64,000 bases of DNA. Source: Nostoc sp. NMS9 (GTDB lineage: Bacteria; Cyanobacteriota; Cyanobacteriia; Cyanobacteriales; Nostocaceae). Under the pieces are notes generated by a model that did not search any database, was not told the origin of the DNA, and saw nothing but the letters and a program-made list of their open reading frames with translations. The stretch spans positions 186,001 to 250,000 of the forward strand of contig NZ_JABXKL010000032.1 of assembly GCF_017114995.1 (NCBI RefSeq), in the 5' to 3' direction. The translations under genes and the position numbers were made by a program. Shown piece by piece: positions 8,652 to 18,334 of the stretch (position 1 is the stretch's first letter; every line of letters starts with the position of its first letter).

Positions 8652-9080
8652 TGTTTTTATTTGATAAACATTTTTTAGTGACAAATACACAATAGCAATC
8701 CAAATATTGACATTCAATCTACCAACAGAAGCAATGATCAATAGCCTTGAGGATGAACGCTATTACTTCTCGTGATGAACTCCCTTTATTGAGATGGATA
8801 ATAAAAAAAGCTCCTAGTAGGTCTGAAACCAGGAGCTAATAAATTCATTGCTTGATAATTGCAGTACATGCATTTTTAATAATTGTTCTCATCTACTTGA
8901 AGAATTAAGCTCAGGTTTGAAAGCAGATACTTTTGTAGGTTCGCACTTAAGTTTACTCAACTTGTAGAATTCTGGTGCTGTAAGAGGTTTGCGCTTAGGG
9001 ATTGGCGTAGCATTTGTCGTAAAGGGCAATTACCTGTACTTGCATTAATGTTAAACAATAAAACCAACTGCTTTACCAAT
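8652..9080. other. Intergenic region between GlsB and DUF4174 genes
   Basis: 429 bp holding the terminator described separately and otherwise nothing recognisable. It should contain the promoter of the GlsB gene in its left part. Confidence 0.4.
8802..8837 (-). terminator. Rho-independent terminator of the DUF4174 gene
   Basis: Minus strand: AGCTCCT, a 15-nt loop, AGGAGCT followed by seven T residues. It lies 240 bp beyond the stop codon of the DUF4174 gene and is the first terminator on that strand. Confidence 0.75.
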
Positions 9081-9581
9081 TTATCGTTCTTGCATTTCTT
9101 GCTGACGCATGGGCATAGCGTCAATTTGCTCAAAAATTGCTGTCGCTTGCACTGGTGTCGTTTCTTGGCGCTTAACACCACCATCTTTGCCGATCAAGAT
9201 GACGCGAAAATTTTCTTTATCAACCCCAAAGCGATTTCGCAAATTGGCAGCAGAAGACTCATCTATTAACTGTCCGTTGGCATAGCTTTTATCTGTTGCC
9301 AAAACTTGAACGAGAACTAAATCTCGGTCTTTAAAATCGTTTTGGTGCTGGTTAAATACCTGCATCTGTTGCTGATAGCGATGATTATCAACAGATGGTG
9401 CAAAGATTAGTAGCACACGGTTTTGCCATTTTTGGGAACTGAGGTTAAATGAAGACATTTTGATAGTATGGGTTGAACCTTGGACAGTACCAGCAATGAT
9501 AACGGGCGATAGGGCTATAGATGCGGTGATCGTCAGGGCGATTAATACTGAGTTATTCACTTTGGGGCTTGTTAGGCTCAT
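9081..9581 (-). CDS. DUF4174 domain protein, membrane-anchored/exported
   Basis: 166 aa. An N-terminal hydrophobic segment (about residues 12-31, LIALTITASIALSPVIIAG) acts as signal or anchor. The rest matches DUF4174: FNLSSQKWQNRVLLIFAPS, a dipeptide-rich helix, the central DLVLVQVL strand, then FRVILIGKDGGVKR and the ending IFEQIDAMPMRQQEM. The fold is predicted to be thioredoxin-like, but the usual CxxC is absent, so redox activity is not implied. Its start lies only 34 bp from the start of the divergent gene at 9616, so the two promoters must overlap. Confidence 0.87.
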   Translation of the reverse strand: MSLTSPKVNNSVLIALTITASIALSPVIIAGTVQGSTHTIKMSSFNLSSQKWQNRVLLIFAPSVDNHRYQQQMQVFNQHQNDFKDRDLVLVQVLATDKSYANGQLIDESSAANLRNRFGVDKENFRVILIGKDGGVKRQETTPVQATAIFEQIDAMPMRQQEMQER

Positions 9582-9615
9582 AATATAGACTATGACATGA
9601 ACGAGGTTTGATGAA

Positions 9616-9813
9616 ATGTCAGAAGCTTTTCCAGACTCTTCTCAACTGCAACAGTGGCATGAAGGTATTGAAATGGCTAACCACAATAACATTTTCTGTC
9701 ATTGTCGTAGTTGTAGCTATGAATGGGTGGACTCTGTGATTAATGCAGTCTGTAGTAAATGCGGCAGCAAAGATATTGAACATATCTCGTGCTGGCAGTT
9801 TCCAGATGATTGA
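9616..9813 (+). CDS. Small zinc-ribbon protein
   Basis: 65 aa. The C-terminal half carries paired cysteines (CHCRSC, then CSKCG about 20 residues on, and a last Cys near the end) typical of a zinc ribbon; the first 20 residues are polar. Such short proteins may bind nucleic acid or a protein partner, but nothing here shows which. It is transcribed away from the DUF4174 gene across a 34-bp gap. The real start could also be the in-frame ATG at residue 20. Confidence 0.65.
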   Translation: MSEAFPDSSQLQQWHEGIEMANHNNIFCHCRSCSYEWVDSVINAVCSKCGSKDIEHISCWQFPDD

Positions 9814-9963
9814 ATGAGATCCAGATATGTAGCTGATAAAATAGCGATCGCTACTTTTGACATTTCCTCTGAGAATTCTGGGTGATTACTTTGTTAAGCT
9901 GCGGTAATATCTGCTTGTGCATCTAAAGCGGAATTTGAAAAAATACTCCAGTACTCAGAGGGA

Positions 9964-10944
9964 TCAACGGTTAACAGTACTCATGTCAGGATAGCGTTCA
10001 CCTGCTGCGACATTTTTTGGTGCAACTGTTTCCAGTCGATTCAAATCTTGTTTAGTCAGGATAATTTCGGTAGCTGCAATATTCTCCTCCAAGTAAGTAC
10101 GGCGTTTTGTACCAGGTATTGGGACAATATCTTCTCCTTGAGCGAATAGCCATGCTAAAGCAAGCTGACTAGAAGTTACTCCTTTTTCGCTAGCGATCGC
10201 TTTGACTTGCTCTACTAATTGCAAGTTTTTATAAAAATTCTCACCTTGAAAGCGAGGAGAATTTCTTCGATAGTCATCAGGTGCAAGATCGTCAGGGCTA
10301 GCGATCGCACCTGATAAAAATCCTCTTCCTAATGGGCTATAGGGAACAAACCCAATTCCTAATTCCCGCACAGTAGGTAAAATTTCATCCTCTGGCTCTC
10401 GACTCCAAAGAGAGTATTCTGTTTGCAGTGCGGTAATCGGGTGAACTGCTACAGCCCGTCGAATTGTCGCCGGAGCAGCTTCCGAAAGCCCCAAATAACG
10501 CACTTTTCCCAGCTTTACTAACTCTGCCATTGCCCCGACAGTATCTTCAATGGGGACAGTTGGATCTACGCGATGTTGATAATAGAGGTCAATCACTTCC
10601 ACTCCCAGACGTTTTAGCGAGGCATCACAAGCTTGATGTACATATTCTGGTCTGCCATTAACCCCTTTAAAACCACCATCTTCAGTACGGACATTGCCAA
10701 ATTTAGTTGCTAAAACTACTCGATCTCGGCGATCTTTAATTGCTCTGCCTACTAGTTGCTCGTTGGTAAAGGGCCCATACATATCAGCAGTATCAAGAAA
10801 ATTCACTCCAAGTTCTAATGCTCGATGAATTGTCGCGATCGCTTCAATTTCATCACGACCACTATAGAACTCAGACATTCCCATACAACCAAGTCCGATA
10901 GTTGAAACTTCTAACCCTTGTTTGCCTAGCTTTCTGGTTCTCAT
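9964..10944 (-). CDS. Aldo/keto reductase
   Basis: 326 aa, complete TIM-barrel. The catalytic tetrad is visible: Asp51 (FLDTADMYG), Tyr56, Lys81 (ATKFG) and His124 (YYQHRVD). The sequence GLGCMGMS near the start and [14 protein letters not shown] near the end (NADPH 2'-phosphate loop) place it in the AKR group that contains YakC/AKR13-type enzymes. These reduce aldehydes and ketones with NADPH; the natural substrate cannot be told from sequence. AGGAA lies upstream of the ATG. It is flanked by gaps and is probably monocistronic. Confidence 0.94.
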   Translation of the reverse strand: MRTRKLGKQGLEVSTIGLGCMGMSEFYSGRDEIEAIATIHRALELGVNFLDTADMYGPFTNEQLVGRAIKDRRDRVVLATKFGNVRTEDGGFKGVNGRPEYVHQACDASLKRLGVEVIDLYYQHRVDPTVPIEDTVGAMAELVKLGKVRYLGLSEAAPATIRRAVAVHPITALQTEYSLWSREPEDEILPTVRELGIGFVPYSPLGRGFLSGAIASPDDLAPDDYRRNSPRFQGENFYKNLQLVEQVKAIASEKGVTSSQLALAWLFAQGEDIVPIPGTKRRTYLEENIAATEIILTKQDLNRLETVAPKNVAAGERYPDMSTVNR

Positions 10945-11610
10945 AAAATAATTTCCTACTCAGTAATTGGTCTTAGAATATTACCCCTTTCAGCATTATC
11001 CCTTTCCCTTCCACCAAGTCATCTATTATTAGAAGTATTTACTGATATACAGCAGAATTGAGAGTTCAGAATGGGCTACGCCTTGCTGCGCTAACAGGAG
11101 TAAAACACGCTTTATTCTTGGGTAACAGACGAATCGTTGTGTACCTCACCAACTTGAAATCTGCTGTAAATACATTTTTACTATGTGTTTTCTAGTGAAT
11201 TACTAGCCAGTTGTAGCGTTCGCGCAGCGTCTCGTAGAGAAGCGATGACCAAGCGCTGTGAATTGGCTGCTGAGTTATTTTACAGCGTTGGGTCAACAAC
11301 TGGCGATTTGTCGTTGTTCTGTTCTGTTGATATCTCATTTAAACTGCAAAATACAGAGTTGTAATGCCAAATTGCCAGAACCTTTGAATATGGTATCGTC
11401 ACTTCAACTTGTTCTTAGAGGAGAAGTGGATAGAGTTGATGGCAGTTTGGTCAAATACCTCCACCAATTCAAGAGATAACTTTTAGCGAAAGTTCGTTAA
11501 GCACGCACAATAATGGTCGGTTGTTACATACACCAGTCTGATTGTTATTCGTCAGAATGTAATGGTGCAATGTATTGCACTCTTACAAAAGCTAAATTTA
11601 GAGGTAAACT
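10945..11610. repeat. Gap with interspersed GGGCTACGCC and GCAGCGTCTCG repeats
   Basis: 666 bp. Two members of the interspersed palindromic repeat family are seen, at 11085-11108 (gggctacgccttgctgcgct) and 11217-11244 (cgttcgcgcagcgtctcgta). A 73-codon ORF at 11258-11479 lacks a ribosome site and family likeness and is not accepted. Confidence 0.5.
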
Positions 11611-11793
11611 ATGTTTCCTTTTTGGGGTAATCCATGTTATGGAAGCGAACCCATTTCGCACAAAGCTAGCTTAGAGCGGAAATTAAAATTCTTGATTTGG
11701 CTGCGAGATGATTTAGAGTCCAGACTGGCTGGTATTAATGCTTCTATTGATACCATTCGTCAGCAAATAGAACGTTCAAACTCATCTACTTAG
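11611..11793 (+). CDS. Small conserved-looking protein with C-terminal helix
   Basis: 60 aa. The start is supported by GAGG seven bases upstream. The N-terminus is aromatic/Gly/Pro-rich (MFPFWGNPCYGSEP), the rest is one amphipathic helix with heptad-like Leu/Ile spacing (LERKLKFLIWLRDDLE...IDTIRQQIER), suggesting a coiled-coil or membrane-surface protein. I do not recognise a family. A strong hairpin follows 15 bp after the stop, which supports a real, short transcription unit. Confidence 0.6.
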   Translation: MFPFWGNPCYGSEPISHKASLERKLKFLIWLRDDLESRLAGINASIDTIRQQIERSNSST

Positions 11794-11808
11794 AACTTAG
11801 CTGATACA

Positions 11809-11857
11809 GCAATTCATCTCATCGCCTCCTTATTGGCTAGGTGATGAGATGAATTGC
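11809..11857 (+). terminator. 15-bp hairpin behind the small gene at 11611
   Basis: Perfect stem gcaattcatctcatc/gatgagatgaattgc, 15 bases after the stop codon. There is no T tract, so it may protect the transcript 3' end rather than act as a classical terminator. Confidence 0.45.
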
Positions 11858-11914
11858 AACTGAGTTGACGACTATTAAGGTGATTTCTGATGAAAAAAAT
11901 ACCTATGTTGACGA

Positions 11915-11966
11915 GTTTCGACACTTCGACTACGGCTCCATCGAGCAAAGTCGAAGTAGTCGAAAC
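11915..11966. repeat. Imperfect palindrome gtttcgac...gtcgaaac
   Basis: The left arm GTTTCGACACTTCGACT and the right arm pair with one unpaired base around a 17-nt loop containing CGAGC. The TTCGACT motif is a known type of dispersed repeat in filamentous cyanobacteria. Confidence 0.5.
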
Positions 11967-12000
11967 CAAGAGCTATGGTAAATTTCTTATTAGAATTCAC

Positions 12001-12189
12001 CTAACCAGTCAACTTAATAACACCTTGGCTCACTAGAGATTCAAGCTGAGAATGATGCTGTGTTTGGTCTCGTAGCAACTTGAGTTGCTCGTAACTGAGA
12101 ATGTGTAATCCTGGCCGGACAACATAACCTTCAATGGTAATGCTTTGTGGCTGCTGGCTGTCGGTGCGGTTGTAGTTAATTGAAGGCAT
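12001..12189 (-). CDS. Small protein of unknown function
   Basis: 62 aa from the ATG at 12189 (MPSINYNRTDS); a TTG five codons upstream extends it. It is hydrophilic, with an IEGYVVRPGLHILSYEQL stretch followed by a helix. No motif, membrane segment or family was recognised. No clear ribosome site precedes either start, so confidence is moderate. It stands alone between a palindrome and the FMN reductase gene on the same strand. Confidence 0.5.
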   Translation of the reverse strand: MPSINYNRTDSQQPQSITIEGYVVRPGLHILSYEQLKLLRDQTQHHSQLESLVSQGVIKLTG

Positions 12190-12400
12190 ATTTACAAAGG
12201 GCAAGTCAGAACTGATTAGTAGAAGAGAGTTTGATTCTTCACTCTCTTACAGCTTCACACAAGTTTCTCTTAAAGGGTGACTAAGGGTTGCGTTTGGCTT
12301 CCTGTATTGAAAGAAACTATGGAAGTTATCGCCAAAAATATATAAAAAACTTTAGTTAATTAATCAGTCCGTTATAACTAATAATTGATTGCTGACTTGA

Positions 12401-12988
12401 TTAGAAGGGGTTTCCTTTTTCTTTTCTTTGTCGTTGCAATGCTTCTTCGTACCACTCTAATTCATCCAAAAATTGACTGACTCTTTTGGTTAAAGCAGCT
12501 TCCTGTGAAACACCTGCTTTATTCAGTGAGTCTCCAATTTTAGAAATAGCAAAAATGCTGGAAATAGTGGGCATTCCCATCTCTGACAGAAAAGCGCGTA
12601 ACTGGATGGCTGCCCGCACTCCTCCAAAGCTACCAGCCGAGTAGCAAACAATACCAGCAGGACGGAAAAAATATTCTTCTAGATAGTGATCCATTAGATT
12701 GCTCAATCCTGGTTGAATCGAATGGTTGTACTCTCCTGCAACAATTACAAAACCGTCTGCGGTTCGGATATGCTCTGCCAGCTCTTCCATCTTTGCAGGA
12801 GCCTGACCTTTGCCATATTCTTTATACATCCGATCTAAGATGGCAAAGTCATACTCCTTTGCATCCGCAAAAATCACCTGATGGTTTCTTTGGTTAAGCT
12901 GGTCAATCATGAATCTAGCAGCTTTGATGCCTTGGCGATCGCTCCTGTAGGAACCATAGAAGACTATTGTTTTGAATTTCACGATCAA
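12401..12988 (-). CDS. NADPH-dependent FMN reductase family protein
   Basis: 195 aa, flavodoxin-like fold. The phosphate-binding loop GSYRSDRQG follows the first strand (TIVFYGS), and the FMN-ring loop GEYNHSIQPGLSNLMD is the family signature; a third loop is YSAGSFGG. These enzymes reduce FMN, quinones, azo dyes or chromate with NAD(P)H. The start is uncertain: TTG at 12988 or GTG at 12982, neither with a ribosome site. A basic tail (LQRQRKEKG) follows the domain. Substrate not predictable. Confidence 0.88.
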   Translation of the reverse strand: MIVKFKTIVFYGSYRSDRQGIKAARFMIDQLNQRNHQVIFADAKEYDFAILDRMYKEYGKGQAPAKMEELAEHIRTADGFVIVAGEYNHSIQPGLSNLMDHYLEEYFFRPAGIVCYSAGSFGGVRAAIQLRAFLSEMGMPTISSIFAISKIGDSLNKAGVSQEAALTKRVSQFLDELEWYEEALQRQRKEKGNPF

Positions 12989-12989
12989 T

Positions 12990-13522
12990 GATTTTTAACA
13001 ACTAAATAGTTTTCAGCCTAGCGATACCACCAGCAACTAATCACACACCACAGATTCGCACCCGCCTCCAATTCTTTTAGCCTTGAGCAGCACCAGTTTT
13101 TACAACCTTTTGCAATTTTTGGGGAATGTCTTGTGTGGTGATATCAATGACTGGTGTATATACATCATTATTATCGGTGATTGATACCCAATCAGCGAAC
13201 AGTGAAAAGTTTACAGTCAACACAAAGTCTCAAACTCCGACTCTCCACTTATAACTGATAACTGATTTACCCACTGTCCCAAAATTAACTCACGACGATC
13301 CTGTGGGTCAACAAACCGATAGACACACTTCCTTCCGGTTTTCCTTCGATCCAACCCAAAAAGTCCAGCTTCAAATCGACTTTTCTCAATAATTTTTGTG
13401 CGATGCCTACAACGGGCTAAGCTTACGCTTTAGCTATTTTACTGTCAAGTCAATCTCTGTGATTAATAGGCGTGAGCTTTGTCAGGCCATATAGCGCTTC
13501 TCGTTTGTATGCAATAGATTTT
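12990..13522. other. Gap with probable gene remnants
   Basis: No intact gene. On the minus strand 13077-13229 reads as about 50 open codons ending in TAA (ADWVSITDNN...QDIPQKLQKVV) with no usable start, and 13250-13400 as another open stretch (RKCVYRFVDPQDRRE). Both look like coding relics with natural composition, but neither family could be named. Confidence 0.35.
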
Positions 13523-13597
13523 GACCTCTCTCCTAAAAGGAGAGAGGCTTTGAGGCTTACTCCCCTTCCCTGCAAGGGAAGGGGCTGGCGGTTAGGT
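13523..13597. repeat. Compound double-hairpin repeat
   Basis: Two perfect hairpins in tandem, cctctctcct/aggagagagg (13525-13547) and ccccttccc/gggaagggg (13562-13584), enclosed by gacc...ggtc. This composite palindrome is a repeat type seen many times in Nostocales genomes. Nothing else is recognisable up to the MFS gene at 13934. Confidence 0.6.
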
Positions 13598-13933
13598 CGG
13601 TATTTTACGCAGTTGAGAACCGCTATAATCTACACCGCTAACAGCCAATCTAGACACCACAGACATACACCTTCAAAGTTAACCTAGACCAGACCTGCCA
13701 CAGACCTAGGACTCATTTGCAGTAAGGCTCACCATCAAAAATTGGGATATTTTACAAAAATATTTTTCAACGGTGATTTAAGTACAACATTTGGGAACAA
13801 TTTATGGAACTCAGATTTTTGTGGGTACTTAGGTGATTTCTAAGTATCTACAAAAAGAAGATAAACCTGTTTAAAACGCAGCCTGAGTTTCCCCAAAAGA
13901 GAATAAATCACCAAACTTGCAATATCTATAAAA

Positions 13934-15217
13934 ATGCTTAATTCTGAAATTAAAAAAGACCTTCGCCATAATTTTACTGTCAATGTTATTGAAAGTGGAT
14001 TTTTTGGTTTTGGGAGTGGTTTTGCTTCATTTTTCACGATTCTTCCGCTATTTGTTAGTACTCTTACTGATTCTGCATTACTCATCGGTCTGATCCCAGC
14101 TATTCCACGCTTAGGCTGGCAACTACCTCAGCTATTAACAGCTAATAAAGTAGCTCGTCTACAGTGTTACAAACCAACTGTAATGTCGTCGACAATTCAT
14201 CAGAAGCTTCCTTTTTTGGGATTAGCACTAGTGGCTCTATTACAACTACAACTCAATCACCAAACTATTTTACTGTTGACATTTGCCATACTCATTTGGC
14301 AAGGACTAGGTAGCGGGTTTAGCGCTACTGCTTGGCAAAGTATGGTTGCTAAAATTGTTCCCTCCAGAAAGCTTGGTATTTTTTACGGTACTTTAGCAGC
14401 ATCTGGTAATCTAATGAGTATTTGTGGTGCTGCGATCGCTGGTTTACTGCTTAAAGAAATTGCTCAACCATTTAACTTTGCTCTGTGTTTTTTGTGTGCC
14501 AGTTTGGCAATGGCTCTATCTTGGTTTTTTATGTCTAGGACGCGAGAGCCAGTAAGCATCACATCATCAGCCTTTGAAACTAGACGTGAATTTTGGGACA
14601 GTCTGATTGTGATTCTCCGCTGTGATGAGAATTTCCGTTGCTTTGTGACTGCACGTATGATCTCACAGTTAGGACTGATGCCACTTCCTTTCTATACACT
14701 CTATGCAGTACATCAATATGGAATGGGAGAAGCATCTGTTGGGTTAATTACGACTCTATTGATGGTTACACAAACTATTGCTGGATTGGTTTTGGGTTGG
14801 TTTGGCGATCGCACAGGTTACAAGTTGATTTTACAAATTGGTTGTGTCGCCTGTGCGTTCAGTTCGGTTTTAGCTTGTTTGGCATCAAATGCCAACTGGT
14901 TTTACTTGGTATTTATAGGAGAGGGAATAGGTATGATAGCTCTGCAAAATATTGCTGCGGTAATGACCTTAGAGTTTGGCAACCAACACCAACGACCAGC
15001 CTATATTGGTCTTGGTAATACCCTTATTGCCCCTGCTAGTATCCTTGCTCCCCTACTAGGTGGATGGATAGTGGAGAATATTGACTATAGAACTACCTTC
15101 TTGGTAGCAGCTATCGGTGCATTATTTACAGCACTGCTTTTGCACGTAGGAGTAAGCGATCCACGCTATCTTGAACAAGATTTTAGTAACGATTCAGTTA
15201 ATGTTTTGCCTGAGTAG
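13934..15217 (+). CDS. MFS transporter
   Basis: 427 aa with about 12 hydrophobic segments. The MFS loop 8-9 motif is present as GWFGDRTGYK after the sixth-seventh helices, and a degenerate loop 2-3 motif lies near residue 70. Long central loop (SRTREPVSITSS...) separates the two six-helix bundles. It belongs with poorly characterised cyanobacterial major facilitator proteins; drug or metabolite export is possible but the substrate is unknown. No regulator is adjacent. No ribosome site is seen before the ATG. Confidence 0.88.
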   Translation: MLNSEIKKDLRHNFTVNVIESGFFGFGSGFASFFTILPLFVSTLTDSALLIGLIPAIPRLGWQLPQLLTANKVARLQCYKPTVMSSTIHQKLPFLGLALVALLQLQLNHQTILLLTFAILIWQGLGSGFSATAWQSMVAKIVPSRKLGIFYGTLAASGNLMSICGAAIAGLLLKEIAQPFNFALCFLCASLAMALSWFFMSRTREPVSITSSAFETRREFWDSLIVILRCDENFRCFVTARMISQLGLMPLPFYTLYAVHQYGMGEASVGLITTLLMVTQTIAGLVLGWFGDRTGYKLILQIGCVACAFSSVLACLASNANWFYLVFIGEGIGMIALQNIAAVMTLEFGNQHQRPAYIGLGNTLIAPASILAPLLGGWIVENIDYRTTFLVAAIGALFTALLLHVGVSDPRYLEQDFSNDSVNVLPE

Positions 15218-15513
15218 TAAGCATTTGATATTAATTTGTAATCCCTAATGTGAATGCGCTAGGTTGCTGTAGGCTCATGTACCTGTCACTAACACACCCC
15301 TACCGAAGAGTTGTTAATTAATAAAAAGCAGGAGGCAGAGGGAATATTTTTTATTAATAGTTATTTTTGCCAATCTACATTGTTTACCAACTAACCCAGC
15401 ATTTTTTTACCCCCATAAGACTGTCTAAATCATTCTTGGGAGTGAAAGATGGATGATTCTAACTATGGTATGAAGCTAAAAGCAGTTAACAAAGCATTGC
15501 AAGGTTTAGGCTC

Positions 15514-16623
15514 ATGATATTCATGCCTCATAATTTTCTACTTGTATGGCTGTTTCAACTGCTGTCCGTTGGGGTACTTGGCGGGGGGATCTACATTCTC
15601 TATGAGTGGTATGAACGAGAACTTGTAGGAACGCCCTACTTAGTAGCTGGATTAGTAATGTTTCTGTGGTCTTTTGGCGGTCGTTTTATCAGTTTGCCAT
15701 TGCTGCGCCGTCCTGGAGCCGAGGAACCCAAGTTTATGCGTAGCAAAACCGTGCAGCGCTTGCCACGTCCAGATGGGAGCGTGTTGCAGGTAGAGTTTTT
15801 TGGCCCTGAAGATGGTCAACCAATTATCTTGTCACACGGTTGGGGGCCAAACAGTACTGTATGGTATTATGCCAAACGACAACTAAGCGATCGCTTCCGA
15901 GTAATTGTTTGGGATCTACCAGGGTTAGGAAAATCTGCTAAACCGAAAAACAACGATCACTCTATAGAAAAATATGCCCGTGACTTGGAAGCTGTTGTCG
16001 CCATAGCAGGGAATAAACCTGTTATCTTGTTGGGACACAGCATGGGCGGCATGATTAACCTGACATTCTGTCGCCTGTTTCCAGAGCAATTGGGGAGTCG
16101 AGTGGCTGGCTTAATTCTTGTAGATACTACTTACACCAATCCGGTAAAAACTTGTATCTTTAGCAATCTGGTACGTAAATTGCAGAAACCCCTACTCGAA
16201 CCTGTGTTGTACCTGACTATCGTGCTGTGGCCGATTTTTTGGTTGATGACTTGGCTCTCGTATTTGAATGGTTCGCTGTACATCACCGTCGAACTATCTG
16301 GATTTACAGGTACTGAAACACGGGGTCAACTAAGTTTTGCAGGTCTATTATCAGCATTGGGTTCGCCTGGTGTTCTGGCTCGTGGCACACTGGCAATGTT
16401 CAACTTTGACGAAACAGACACACTTGTAACTATTAATGTTCCTGTGTTGGTTGTTTGCGGCGGTTCAGATATAGCGACAAAACCTGTGGCGAGCGATCGC
16501 ATGAAAGCAGAATTACCTTACTCTGAAAGAGTCACCCTAAAACCAGGTGGACACATGGCATTGATGGAACAAAACCAGCAGTTTTCTGAGGTTGTCAGGA
16601 GCTTTTCTGCTAGCTGCTTATAG
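15514..16623 (+). CDS. Membrane-anchored alpha/beta hydrolase
   Basis: 369 aa. Two N-terminal hydrophobic segments (about residues 7-30 and 41-60) anchor a C-terminal alpha/beta-hydrolase domain. Catalytic nucleophile Ser176 in GHSMGG, oxyanion region HGWGPN, acid Asp in CGGSDIATKP and base His in GGHMALME are visible. The cap domain (about 205-270) is hydrophobic with Trp/Leu-rich helices, which suggests a lipid-like substrate. Could be an esterase or lipase acting at the membrane; exact substrate unknown. A hairpin shared with the convergent gene follows. Confidence 0.9.
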   Translation: MIFMPHNFLLVWLFQLLSVGVLGGGIYILYEWYERELVGTPYLVAGLVMFLWSFGGRFISLPLLRRPGAEEPKFMRSKTVQRLPRPDGSVLQVEFFGPEDGQPIILSHGWGPNSTVWYYAKRQLSDRFRVIVWDLPGLGKSAKPKNNDHSIEKYARDLEAVVAIAGNKPVILLGHSMGGMINLTFCRLFPEQLGSRVAGLILVDTTYTNPVKTCIFSNLVRKLQKPLLEPVLYLTIVLWPIFWLMTWLSYLNGSLYITVELSGFTGTETRGQLSFAGLLSALGSPGVLARGTLAMFNFDETDTLVTINVPVLVVCGGSDIATKPVASDRMKAELPYSERVTLKPGGHMALMEQNQQFSEVVRSFSASCL

Positions 16624-16701
16624 CTGGGTCATCCTTTGCTTGTTCACGAACCTTGTTATATCATTTCCAAAAAAAATTTGCAACAAATGAAATCGCCTGT
16701 T

Positions 16702-16727
16702 GGGGCGTACAGCTAACTGTACGCCCC
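16702..16727. terminator. Bidirectional hairpin between convergent genes
   Basis: Perfect 11-bp stem ggggcgtacag/ctgtacgcccc with a 4-nt loop, placed between the stop of the hydrolase (16623) and the stop of the convergent glycosyltransferase (16742). No long T tract. The same string is also a common interspersed palindrome in these genomes. Confidence 0.5.
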
Positions 16728-16741
16728 CACTAGCAACCTGT

Positions 16742-18334
16742 TTAAGAGCTAAGTGTACTTAGTAACTTTTGGTTGGTTCCAAAGTAGAGTTCGCTCAATT
16801 CTTCCAAAGAAACATCGGTCTGCGATTCTGGATTATGGAAGTAGGGGTGGATAGGAAGGAGTTCAGCACGAGGGCGAGTTTCCGGTGAAGACAGAATTTG
16901 CTCAAGCAAAGACAGGTAGTTTTCAGCAGTAGATTCCCAAGTGTACGTTTTCAACACCCGTTGCTGACCAGCTTGGGCAAAATACTCCCACTCCTGAGCA
17001 TCACATAGCAACCGCTCCAAGCCCCGTGCAATATCAGCAGGATCTTCTGGATCGACGAGTACGCCATATTCCCGATCTCCCTGTCGCAAGCTCTCGCTAG
17101 GACCACCGTTCTTGGTTGCTACCACTGGTAAACCTGCTACTGCTGCTTCTAAGGGAGCAAGCCCAAAGGGTTCGTAGAGTGCGGTCAGCGCAAATACTGA
17201 GCGGCGTTTAACCATAAACCTATAGGTTGCTGCCAGTGACTCTTGAGACTGATGTAACAAGCCAAATGCACTGATTTTGCCCCACAAGTCGTTTTCTTTG
17301 ACCGCTTCCCGAATAGGGGCTAATACTTCTTCAGTCATTTCGTCGCTAGCCTCTTCTCGTAAAGGATTGTCCAGTGCCCCTGTAATTAGCACCAAGTTAG
17401 CTCGTTCCTGAAGTGTTGGACTGATTGCGAAGGCTTGCACTAGCCCCAATATGTTTTTTTTCAGTTCTAATCGACTGGATGCTAAGATGACGGGCAAATC
17501 TCGACGGTTTTCTGCAATGTCCCGTGCCAATTGCTCCTGAACGAATTGGTAGCTAGCCTCCTCATTTTCAGAACGCGCCTTTGCACCGAAAATTGAGAAA
17601 TCTGCTCCCGGTGGAATCACTGCAAAGCGGTTATCTTTGTCTACATCCACTGCACTAGTATATACTCGATGAGAATACTGTTCAAAGCGTTCTTGTCGTG
17701 TACTGGTGATATTAATGGCCGAGCGATTCATGCTCAGGCGTTCGGCTAAAATGCGATATCTGAAATTAAATTGCTCGTCTATTCCTGTGAGATTTTCTGG
17801 GGTGGCTTCGAGTTTGTCCATCTTTTGAGCGCCGAGAGAATGAGCAGTAAAGGTAAAAGGTATGCCTGTCTTCTCTTCAATTAGAACGCCACACAGCCCT
17901 CCATCAGCGTAGTGAGCAGTCATAGCATCGGGTAAGCTACCTTCCTGTTGATAAAATTTCAAGATGTTAGATACCCAATTAGCTACCAGATGAGGCCATA
18001 ACAACTCTTTAGAGAGAAATTCTTTTGGCCCAGCTGGTAAGCGGATAATGCGGACGTTATCGATCCCTGAATAAGTGTCAATCGCTTGGGCAAACTCTGG
18101 CCACTCCGGGTCAATAATTTGACGGGTGATAATATCAACTTTATGACCCATTTGAGCTATGGCTATAGCGACTTGCTTAACGTAAATTAGCTGACCCCCA
18201 AAATCTGGGTGTTTCGTTATGTGACTATTGCCTGAATCAAAATTGCCTTGAGGGTTGAGAAATCCAATGTGCATTGCCCACTTCCTAAATACAGGTTGAT
18301 TTCTACTAGAGATTTTGCCTGAAGATGGCAGCAT
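16742..18334 (-). CDS. GT4 glycosyltransferase, sucrose-phosphate-synthase-like
   Basis: 530 aa, GT-B fold. The N-terminal Rossmann domain contains GFLNPQGNFD and HPDFGGQLIYVKQVA, the segment typical of sucrose phosphate synthases, and the HSLGAQK motif. The C-terminal domain holds SRLELKKN and EPFGLAPLEAAVAG (donor-binding E(x)7E) followed by NGGPSE. In cyanobacteria such proteins join UDP- or ADP-glucose to fructose-6-phosphate to make sucrose-6-phosphate for osmoprotection or carbon transport. No phosphatase domain is fused. The start is uncertain: ATG 18334 or ATG 18274 (MHIGFLNPQ), the latter closer to family starts. Mannosylfructose-phosphate synthase is a possible alternative. Confidence 0.85.
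   Translation of the reverse strand: MLPSSGKISSRNQPVFRKWAMHIGFLNPQGNFDSGNSHITKHPDFGGQLIYVKQVAIAIAQMGHKVDIITRQIIDPEWPEFAQAIDTYSGIDNVRIIRLPAGPKEFLSKELLWPHLVANWVSNILKFYQQEGSLPDAMTAHYADGGLCGVLIEEKTGIPFTFTAHSLGAQKMDKLEATPENLTGIDEQFNFRYRILAERLSMNRSAINITSTRQERFEQYSHRVYTSAVDVDKDNRFAVIPPGADFSIFGAKARSENEEASYQFVQEQLARDIAENRRDLPVILASSRLELKKNILGLVQAFAISPTLQERANLVLITGALDNPLREEASDEMTEEVLAPIREAVKENDLWGKISAFGLLHQSQESLAATYRFMVKRRSVFALTALYEPFGLAPLEAAVAGLPVVATKNGGPSESLRQGDREYGVLVDPEDPADIARGLERLLCDAQEWEYFAQAGQQRVLKTYTWESTAENYLSLLEQILSSPETRPRAELLPIHPYFHNPESQTDVSLEELSELYFGTNQKLLSTLSS

Noticed and set aside
11258..11479. 73-aa plus-strand ORF
   Set aside because: No ribosome site, adjacent to interspersed repeats, no recognisable motif.
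13472..13687. 71-aa plus-strand ORF
   Set aside because: Translates the compound hairpin repeat at 13523-13597.
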